A DNA stretch of 64,000 nucleotides, taken from the NCBI GenBank assembly GCA_002840155.1, contig PGZH01000008.1, forward strand, positions 186,001 through 250,000, read 5' to 3'. The notes under the pieces were generated by a model. The model saw only the letters and a program-made list of their open reading frames with translations. It did no database searches and was not told the origin of the DNA. This stretch comes from Gammaproteobacteria bacterium HGW-Gammaproteobacteria-13. GTDB taxonomy: Bacteria > Pseudomonadota > Gammaproteobacteria > Pseudomonadales > Pseudomonadaceae. The position numbers and the translations under genes were made by a program. Positions 57,845 to 64,000 of this stretch are shown in pieces (position 1 is the stretch's first letter; the number at the start of each line of letters is the position of its first letter).

Positions 57845-58267
57845 TTACTCGTCAGCGTTGTCGCTGTCGTTGTTGTCGCTGTCATCGCCATCAACAGAAT
57901 CGGCGTTGTCAGGACGGTCACGACGCTCACGGCGCTCACTGCGGTTTTCTTCGGCCTTGAGCATCTCGGACTGGTCAGTAACGGCCTCGTCGCGACGGAT
58001 GACCAGGTTACGGATCACGGCATCGTTGTAACGGAAGTTGTCTTCCAGCTCAGCCAGGGCTTTACCGGTGCACTCAACGTTGAGCATCACGTAGTGAGCT
58101 TTGTGGACGTTGTTGATGGCGTAAGCCAGCTGACGACGGCCCCAATCTTCCAGGCGGTGAATCTTGCCGCCGTCTTCTTCGATCAGCTTGGTGTAACGCT
58201 CAACCATGCCGCCGACTTGCTCGCTCTGGTCCGGGTGAACCAGAAAGATGATTTCGTAATGACGCAT
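57845..58267 (-). CDS. rpsF: 30S ribosomal protein S6
   Basis: A 140-residue 30S protein ([18 protein letters not shown]). An acidic Asp/Asn/Ser-rich C-terminal tail replaces the Glu-rich tail that RimK glutamylates in E. coli. First gene of the operon, with a sigma-70 promoter and a leader hairpin upstream. Confidence 0.98.
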   Translation of the reverse strand: MRHYEIIFLVHPDQSEQVGGMVERYTKLIEEDGGKIHRLEDWGRRQLAYAINNVHKAHYVMLNVECTGKALAELEDNFRYNDAVIRNLVIRRDEAVTDQSEMLKAEENRSERRERRDRPDNADSVDGDDSDNNDSDNADE

Positions 58268-58289
58268 AAATGCTCCTTACGGGTTGTAG

Positions 58290-58311
58290 CCTGCCGCCAA
58301 ATGCGGTCAGG
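58290..58311 (-). promoter_or_regulatory. Candidate S6:S18 autoregulatory leader hairpin
   Basis: In the rpsF leader (minus strand), CCTGACCGC and GGCGGCAGG pair around ATTT, 22 bp before the rpsF start. The unpaired or bulged ACCGC next to the stem recalls the known CCG-containing S6:S18 binding motif. This is a by-eye structural match. Confidence 0.45.
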
Positions 58312-58388
58312 CAAGGAGTGAATTTCACTTGTTTGTCTTGCTGAAACAGAAAGGCGCAAAAGCGCCCGCCGTCGCGGCAAGGGGCGAC

Positions 58389-58417
58389 ATTCTAGTGAAG
58401 CCCCCCGCCACACGCAA
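58389..58417 (-). promoter_or_regulatory. Sigma-70 promoter of the rpsF operon
   Basis: On the minus strand, TTGCGT (58417-58412), 17 bp, then TAGAAT (58394-58389). A GC-rich stretch follows the -10, as in stringently controlled promoters. Confidence 0.7.
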
Positions 58418-58471
58418 GGTGAACTGGTGATTATTTGAACAATCCGCAGCGAATGCGCGGAAAGAAAAGAC

Positions 58472-58491
58472 GCTGCCGAAGGCTCAGCAGC
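58472..58491 (-). terminator. Probable terminator after rlmB
   Basis: On the minus strand GCTG...GCC-TTC-GGC...AGC forms a bulged hairpin followed by GTCTTTTCTTT, 32 bp after the rlmB stop. Confidence 0.5.
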
Positions 58492-58522
58492 AACGGGCAC
58501 CAGTCAGGCGCCCGCCACACAG

Positions 58523-59278
58523 TTACTTCTTGCCGACAGCCTTGCGCTGACGCAATGCCTCGAACAGGCACACACCGGTCGCAACCGACACATTGAGACT
58601 GCTGACGCTGCCCGCCATCGGCAGCTTGACCAGGTAATCACAGTGCTCACGGGTCAGGCGGCGCATACCTTTGCCTTCGGCGCCCATGATCAGCACGGTT
58701 GGCCCGGTCAGATCATGCTCGTACAACTCCATCTCAGCCTCGCCAGCAGTACCAACAACCCACAGGCCGCGCTGCTGGAGTTTCTCCAAGCTGCGCGCCA
58801 GGTTGGTCACCGCCACCAGCGGAATCACTTCAGCCGCACCGCAGGCGACTTTACGCACGGTAGCGTTGAGCGTGGCGGATTTGTCCTTCGGCACAATTAC
58901 GGCCAGCGCACCAGCCGCATCAGCGGTACGCAGACAAGCGCCGAGGTTGTGTGGATCGGTCACGCCGTCGAGCACCAGCAACAAGGGCGCGCCCTCGGTG
59001 CGATCAAGCAGCTCGTCGAGCATCGCCTCGCCCCAGACCTGACTGGGGCTGACATCGGCGACCACGCCCTGATGCACACCACCCTCGACCCAGGCATCCA
59101 TCTCGCGACGCTCGCACTGACCTACAGCAACCCGCGCATCCGCAGCCAGCGCCAGCAGGACTTGCACCCGCGGATCATTACGCCCTTCGGCCAGCCAGAT
59201 CTGCTTAACCCGCTTGGGGTGGTGACGCAACAGCGCCTCTACGGCGTGCACGCCGTAGATTTTCTCCAGCTGACTCAT
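58523..59278 (-). CDS. rlmB: 23S rRNA (guanosine-2'-O-)-methyltransferase RlmB
   Basis: A 251-residue SPOUT (TrmH-family) enzyme that methylates G2251 in 23S rRNA. An N-terminal RNA-binding domain (YGVHAVEALLRHHPKRV) is followed by knot motifs LDGVTDPHNLGACLRTA, IMGAEGKGMRRLTREHCD and MAGSVSSLNVSVATGV. The start overlaps the rnr stop by four bases, forming the conserved rnr-rlmB operon. Confidence 0.96.
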   Translation of the reverse strand: MSQLEKIYGVHAVEALLRHHPKRVKQIWLAEGRNDPRVQVLLALAADARVAVGQCERREMDAWVEGGVHQGVVADVSPSQVWGEAMLDELLDRTEGAPLLLVLDGVTDPHNLGACLRTADAAGALAVIVPKDKSATLNATVRKVACGAAEVIPLVAVTNLARSLEKLQQRGLWVVGTAGEAEMELYEHDLTGPTVLIMGAEGKGMRRLTREHCDYLVKLPMAGSVSSLNVSVATGVCLFEALRQRKAVGKK

Positions 59279-61821
59279 GACTTCGCCTTACGCTTGCGTG
59301 CACCGCCGGATGCCGGCGCACCACCTGCAGGGGCACCTTTGCGGTGCGCGCCCGGCTTGCCCGCTTTGCTGGCTGGCTTGGCCGACTCACCCTTGGCCGC
59401 GCCTTTACCGGCTTTGCTCTTCGAATCACTGAGCAGCGATTTTTTCAGCGCACGACTCTTTTCTACGTCGGTATTACCCGGCGCAGCACGCTCACCGCGA
59501 CGCCCGGCTTTACCCGCCGCCGACTCAAAACCACCACGACGCTGACCGGCCGGCATAGCCGTTTTACCTTCAGCCAGCTCAAAGTCGATCTTGCGCTCGT
59601 CCAGATCGACGCGCATGACCTTGACCTCAACGCTATCGCCCAGGCGGAAACTGCGACCACTGCGCTCGCCCGCCAGACGGTGATGCACGGGGTCGAAGTG
59701 GTAGTAATCGCCCGGCAAGGCGGTGACGTGCACCAGACCTTCGACGTAGATGTCTTTCAGCTCGACGAACAGGCCGAAACCAGTCACCGCCGTGATCACA
59801 CCCGGGAAGGTTTCGCCGACGCGATCCTTCATAAACTCGCACTTGAGCCAGTTCACTACATCGCGGGTCGCCTCATCGGCGCGGCGCTCGGACATCGAGC
59901 ACTGCTCACCGAGCTGCTCGAGAATCGCATCGTCGTATGGGTAGATCCGCGCACGCGGCATGATCGCCGCACCGGCGCGCTTGACGTGTGGGGTATCGAG
60001 CTTGGAACGAACCACGCTGCGAATCGCCCGATGGATCAACAAATCCGGATAGCGACGAATTGGCGAGGTGAAGTGCGCATAGGCTTCGTAATTCAGACCG
60101 AAGTGCCCCTGATTGTCAGCGCTGTACACCGCCTGGCTAAGCGAGCGCAGCATCACGGTCTGGATCAGGTGGTAATCCGGACGTTCACGAATGCTTTCCA
60201 GCAGCAGCTGGTAGTCCTTGGGCGACGGACCGTCCTTGGACTTGCCACGGTGCAGCGACAGGCCCAGCTCGGTGAGGAACGCTTTGAGTTTCTCTACGCG
60301 CTCCGGCGGCGGACAGTCGTGCACGCGATACAGCGCCGGGATTTCATGCTTCTGCATAAACGCAGCCGTGGCTACGTTGGCGGCCAGCATGCATTCTTCG
60401 ATCAACTTGTGCGCATCGTTGCGCTGGGTTGGGCGAATCTCGGCGATCTTGCGCCCAGCACCGAAGATGATCCGAGTTTCCTGGGTTTCAAAATCGATGG
60501 CGCCACGCTCATGGCGCGCAGCCAACAGCACCTGATACAGCGAATACAGCTGCTTGAGGTGCGGTAGCACTTCTTTGTACTCGCCACGCAGGGCCTTGCC
60601 TTCGCTGCCCTTGGGTTGCTCAAGCATGGCGCTGACCTTGTTGTAGGTCAGGCGCGCGTGGGAATGGATCACCGCTTCGTAGAATTGGTAATCGGTCATT
60701 TTGCCGGTCTTCGAGATACTGATCTCGCAGACCATGGCCAGACGATCGACGTGCGGGTTCAGCGAGCACAGGCCGTTGGACAACTCTTCCGGCAGCATCG
60801 GAATAACCCGCTCGGGGAAGTACACCGAGTTGCCACGCACTTGGGCTTCAGCGTCCAGCGCCGAATCGATCTTCACATAATGGGAAACGTCGGCGATGGC
60901 GACATAGAGCTTCCAGCCGCCGGAGAACAACCGCCAGTTGCTGCCGTTCTTTTCGCAGTACACGGCGTCATCGAAGTCACGGGCATCTTCACCGTCGATG
61001 GTGACGAACGGCAGATGGCGCAGATCGATGCGCTTCTCTTTGTCCTTTTCTTCGACTTCTGGCTTGAGCTTGCGCGCTTCTTTCACTACAGCTTCGGGCC
61101 AGACGTGGGGAATGTCGTAGCTGCGCAGGGCAACGTCGATTTCCATGCCCGGTGCCATATAGTTGCCAACCACTTCAACCACATCGCCCTGGGGCTGGAA
61201 GCGCGTCGTCGGCCAGTGAGTGATTTTCACCTCAACGAACTGACCTTGCTTGGCGCCGGCGTTACGCCCCGGCGTTACCAGTACTTCCTGCTGAATCTTC
61301 GGGTTATCGGCGACTACAAAGCCGACACCGCTTTCTTCGTAATAACGACCAACGATGCTTTCGTGGGCGCGGGAGATGACCTCAACCACGGCACCTTCAC
61401 GACGACCACGACGGTCAAGGCCGGAAACCCGCGCCAACGCACGATCACCATCGAACACCAGGCGCATTTGCGCTGGGCTCAGGAACAGGTCATCGCTGCC
61501 GTCATCCGGCACCAAAAAGCCAAAGCCATCGCGATGCCCACTGACGCGACCCAGAATCAGGTCGAGCTTGTCGACCGGGGCATAGGTACCACGACGCGTA
61601 TAGATCAGTTGGCCATCGCGCTCCATAGCGCGCAGACGGCGACGCAGCGCTTCGAGCTGCTCTTCAGTGGCCATGCCAAACTCATCGGCCAGCTCTTCAC
61701 GGCTCGCCGGGGAGCCACGGTCAGACAAGTGCTGCAGGATCAGCTCGCGACTTGGAATGGGGTTTTCGTATTTTTCCGCTTCACGAGCGGCCTCGGGATC
61801 GAGGGATTGCCAATCGGCCAT
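59275..61821 (-). CDS. rnr: Ribonuclease R
   Basis: An 848-residue processive 3'-5' exoribonuclease. The N-terminal winged helix (about 20-90) and cold-shock domains lead to the RNB catalytic domain with the Asp cluster TIDGEDARDFDDAVY. An S1 domain (about 650-730) and a Lys/Arg/Gly-rich tail (about 745-848) follow. The tail is typical and mediates structured RNA binding. MADWQSLDPEAAREAEKY is the family start. Confidence 0.97.
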   Translation of the reverse strand: MADWQSLDPEAAREAEKYENPIPSRELILQHLSDRGSPASREELADEFGMATEEQLEALRRRLRAMERDGQLIYTRRGTYAPVDKLDLILGRVSGHRDGFGFLVPDDGSDDLFLSPAQMRLVFDGDRALARVSGLDRRGRREGAVVEVISRAHESIVGRYYEESGVGFVVADNPKIQQEVLVTPGRNAGAKQGQFVEVKITHWPTTRFQPQGDVVEVVGNYMAPGMEIDVALRSYDIPHVWPEAVVKEARKLKPEVEEKDKEKRIDLRHLPFVTIDGEDARDFDDAVYCEKNGSNWRLFSGGWKLYVAIADVSHYVKIDSALDAEAQVRGNSVYFPERVIPMLPEELSNGLCSLNPHVDRLAMVCEISISKTGKMTDYQFYEAVIHSHARLTYNKVSAMLEQPKGSEGKALRGEYKEVLPHLKQLYSLYQVLLAARHERGAIDFETQETRIIFGAGRKIAEIRPTQRNDAHKLIEECMLAANVATAAFMQKHEIPALYRVHDCPPPERVEKLKAFLTELGLSLHRGKSKDGPSPKDYQLLLESIRERPDYHLIQTVMLRSLSQAVYSADNQGHFGLNYEAYAHFTSPIRRYPDLLIHRAIRSVVRSKLDTPHVKRAGAAIMPRARIYPYDDAILEQLGEQCSMSERRADEATRDVVNWLKCEFMKDRVGETFPGVITAVTGFGLFVELKDIYVEGLVHVTALPGDYYHFDPVHHRLAGERSGRSFRLGDSVEVKVMRVDLDERKIDFELAEGKTAMPAGQRRGGFESAAGKAGRRGERAAPGNTDVEKSRALKKSLLSDSKSKAGKGAAKGESAKPASKAGKPGAHRKGAPAGGAPASGGARKRKAKS

Positions 61822-61934
61822 TAGAGGTAATTCACCTTATCTACACAAATTCGGTTTGCCATGTGCCTATTGAAGCGCGAAACCACTGTCCAGGTCAGCC
61901 CGGCACACAGAATAAAATTTTTTAACAACAGGGG

Positions 61935-61963
61935 TTTACAAGTAAAAACGCGATCCGTATTAT
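61935..61963 (+). promoter_or_regulatory. Sigma-70 promoter of tRNA-Leu
   Basis: TTTACA (61935-61940), 17 bp, TATTAT (61958-61963), followed by GC-rich GCGCGCC, typical of stringent stable-RNA promoters. Confidence 0.75.
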
Positions 61964-62036
61964 GCGCGCCACAACGACGGGAAACGAAGTTAACCGAGTT
62001 GTAGTTGATAGCAAATAAGCAAGTTTTGCAATGAAT

Positions 62037-62123
62037 GCCCAGGTGGTGAAATTGGTAGACACGCCAGCTTCAGGTGCTGGTGACCTTACGGTCGTGGAAG
62101 TTCGAGTCTTCTCCTGGGCACCA
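62037..62123 (+). tRNA. tRNA-Leu (anticodon CAG)
   Basis: An 87-nt class II tRNA. Acceptor arms GCCCAGG and CCTGGGC pair fully. The anticodon stem CCAGC/GCTGG encloses TTCAGGT with anticodon CAG. The long variable arm is TGACCTTACGGTCGT and the T-arm contains GTTCGAG. CCA is encoded (62121-62123). It reads CUG, the main Leu codon in this GC-rich genome. Confidence 0.97.
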
Positions 62124-62127
62124 ATTC

Positions 62128-62156
62128 AAAAAACCGAGCCACTGGCTCGGTTTTTT
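62128..62156. terminator. Bidirectional terminator after tRNA-Leu
   Basis: AAAAAACCGAGCC and GGCTCGGTTTTTT around ACT. It can end both the tRNA transcript and the chemoreceptor gene from the other strand. Confidence 0.92.
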
Positions 62157-62227
62157 ATTGCCTGCGATTTAACGCCACAAGCGCAGACAACTCGACGGAC
62201 GCTCAGACGCGCCCGCCCTGAACCGGC

Positions 62228-64000
62228 TTAAACGCGAAACTGCCCCAAGCTGGCTTTGAGCTTCTTCGCCAAACCATCTAGCACTCGACCGCTATTCGCC
62301 GTCGCCGCTACCGCTTCCGCCGCGCGCTGCGCCTCAACATGAATCACCTCGACGCGCCCACGCACAGCGTCTGCGCCCTCAGCCTGATGCGCCGCTGCTT
62401 CAGTCGCGATGTTGATTGCCCCATGCACTTCCTCAACCGCTTCACGCACTGATTGCTGCACCCGCGCACTTTCGCGCAATGCCGCCAGCCCCTGATCCGC
62501 CTGCTTGCCAGCCTGACCAATCGCCTCAACTGCCTCGCGCGCCCCCTGCTGCAGCGCGCCGATATGGGTCTGAATATCGCCGGTGGATTGCTGCGTTTTG
62601 CTGGCCAGCGCACGCACCTCATCTGCCACCACAGCAAAACCACGACCACTTTCACCCGCCCGAGCCGCTTCAATCGCCGCATTCAGGGCCAAGAGGTTGG
62701 TTTGTTCGGCGATTGAGCGGATCACCGTCAGCACTACTTCAATCTGCTCGCTTTGCTTGGCCAGCCGCTCAATCACTGCCGCACCGGTTTCCACGCGCCG
62801 CACCAACTCTTCGATTGATCCCCCCACACGCAGCGCAATCGCAGCATTGTCATCCGCCGCCTGACGAATCGCCCCGACGCGCTGCAGCGCCTCGCGCATG
62901 GCATGGCTTTCCGCCTGCGCCTCACCGGCCATTTCCGCCAGCGCCTGCAGACTACCCGCCACTTCATCGCGCTGACGCTCGGCCGCCGACTCGGCCGCCG
63001 CACTGCGCGAGGCCAGATTGCCGATTTCCTGCCCGGTGAGCGATGCCACCTCACCCGCCTCGCGCACAATCGGCTGCAGCTTGGCGACGAAACGATTAAC
63101 CGCCGCCGCCATGTCGCCAATCTCGTCACGGCTATTAAGTTCGACTCGGCGAGTCAAATCACCCTCACCCGCCGCCCAGTCATTCAGTACCGCAATCAAG
63201 GTATGCAGCTTGCTGACCACTCGCCGCCCGAGCACCAAGGCCAATACCAACAGAATTAGCAGCGCCACCACTGCCAGGCCCATGCTGATATTCCAACGCA
63301 AACCGGCCGCAGCTTCCTGCACCACCTTGCGGCTGCTCTGCTCCATACCACCGGCCGCCTCACGCGCCACGCTCAGGCGCGCAGCCAGGGCATCCGCACT
63401 GCTGGTGGCCGCGCCACTCAGGCTGTCGGAAACCAGCTGTCCACTGCTGTCGATCAGGCTGACGAAACGCTGATCCAGCTTCGCCAGCTCCTCATCCACC
63501 GACGCAGTAGAAACCCCCAATAGAACCTTGCCGATATCCGAGCCCATCGGACTGATCGTTGCCTCGGCGATATACACACCCGGATCACTGGCAGCAGCCT
63601 GCAACACCTTATCCAGCGCACCATCGCCCTCGCCCTTGGCCATCAGCGCGCGCACGCGGGAATCCTGCCGATTGAGGTGACGCGTCAGGCGCTCGCCCTG
63701 CGCATCGAGGTACACCGCAAATAGCACCGCCGGATTGCGATGAGCACCGCGCACCAACTCGGTCAGCGCCGGCACATCAGCGTCCCAGATCGCCTTCGGC
63801 GCAACCGCCGATAAAAGCTGCGCCAACTCGTCCGCCGAACGCTTGAGGTTACTGTCCAGTACGCCGCGAATCTGCGCCTGCTCCTCGGCCAGCCGAGTGG
63901 AAAGGCCTTTGGCCAACTGCGCCTGAGTGCTGGCGGAGAGGCTATCCAGACCGCCACGCACTTCATCACCGGCCTTAGTCAGCTCACCTACTAGGCGCGC
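62228..64000 (-). CDS. Methyl-accepting chemotaxis protein, N-terminus outside window
   Basis: The frame stays open to the window edge, so the first TM and the start are missing; about 590 residues are visible. A periplasmic sensor region of about 230 residues has Cache-like features ([20 protein letters not shown], then [16 protein letters not shown]). A TM segment follows ([19 protein letters not shown]), then HAMP and the signalling hairpin with [19 protein letters not shown]. The ligand is unknown. It replaces the purA gene expected next to this tRNA in P. aeruginosa. Confidence 0.88.
   Translation of the reverse strand, partial: ARLVGELTKAGDEVRGGLDSLSASTQAQLAKGLSTRLAEEQAQIRGVLDSNLKRSADELAQLLSAVAPKAIWDADVPALTELVRGAHRNPAVLFAVYLDAQGERLTRHLNRQDSRVRALMAKGEGDGALDKVLQAAASDPGVYIAEATISPMGSDIGKVLLGVSTASVDEELAKLDQRFVSLIDSSGQLVSDSLSGAATSSADALAARLSVAREAAGGMEQSSRKVVQEAAAGLRWNISMGLAVVALLILLVLALVLGRRVVSKLHTLIAVLNDWAAGEGDLTRRVELNSRDEIGDMAAAVNRFVAKLQPIVREAGEVASLTGQEIGNLASRSAAAESAAERQRDEVAGSLQALAEMAGEAQAESHAMREALQRVGAIRQAADDNAAIALRVGGSIEELVRRVETGAAVIERLAKQSEQIEVVLTVIRSIAEQTNLLALNAAIEAARAGESGRGFAVVADEVRALASKTQQSTGDIQTHIGALQQGAREAVEAIGQAGKQADQGLAALRESARVQQSVREAVEEVHGAINIATEAAAHQAEGADAVRGRVEVIHVEAQRAAEAVAATANSGRVLDGLAKKLKASLGQFRV

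Overview
The window is a GC-rich chromosomal segment of a Pseudomonas species (Gammaproteobacteria). The evidence is the protein families, the codon use, Pseudomonas-type REP palindromes, and a gene order that, from memory, follows two blocks of the P. aeruginosa PAO1 chromosome: gcbA-ctpL-dsbD-aroQ-accBC-prmA-dusB-fis-purHD-retS-urt/ure (about PA4843 to PA4872) and ygiQ-nicD-alr-dnaB-rplI-rpsR-rpsF-rlmB-rnr-tRNA-Leu (about PA4928 to PA4937). The stretch joining them (about 37.8-45.7 kb) looks lineage-specific. No insertion sequence, prophage, integrase or CRISPR array was seen.

Layout. 0-3 kb: end of a REC-GGDEF diguanylate cyclase and a CtpL-type chemoreceptor preceded by a Pho-box-like site. 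3-14.4 kb: housekeeping genes (dsbD; aroQ-accB-accC; prmA; a zinc-ribbon/DUF3426 protein; dusB-fis; purH; purD). 14.4-17.9 kb: the hybrid sensor kinase RetS and a MarC-family membrane protein. 17.9-35.2 kb: a large urea-nitrogen region with allophanate hydrolase, urea carboxylase, a GntR regulator, the UrtABCDE urea ABC transporter, and urease genes ureD, ureA, ureB and ureC with two acetyltransferase genes between ureA and ureB, the second frameshifted. 35.2-37.7 kb: small hypothetical genes, a DksA/TraR zinc finger and a PEP-mutase/isocitrate-lyase-family enzyme with unusual dyad repeats. 37.8-45.4 kb: an orphan GspF-like membrane protein, three solute-binding proteins without a transporter, three multi-pass membrane proteins and a YegD-type Hsp70. 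45.7-52.2 kb: YgiQ radical SAM protein and two tandem 7TM-DISM diguanylate cyclases. 52.2-64 kb: alr, a VOC/YafY pair, dnaB, the rpsF-rpsR-orf-rplI operon, rlmB-rnr, tRNA-Leu(CAG) and a truncated chemoreceptor.

How it works together. Urea imported by UrtABCDE can be split by nickel urease or by the ATP- and biotin-dependent urea carboxylase/allophanate hydrolase route. The second route has a sigma-54 promoter with two NtrC-like upstream sites and a GntR-like operator, so nitrogen limitation probably controls it. ureE, ureF and ureG are not in the window. c-di-GMP signalling recurs: a GcbA-like cyclase, RetS, and two NicD-like cyclases.

The items most worth follow-up are the sigma-54/NtrC architecture before atzF, the three TGTAG-N5-CTACA dyads at the PEP-mutase-family gene, a sigma-54 promoter before an unknown 147-residue protein, the frameshifted acetyltransferase inside the urease operon, the palindrome before the VOC/YafY pair, and the group of orphan binding proteins. 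All function calls rest on reading the sequence and remembered family features; no search was run.
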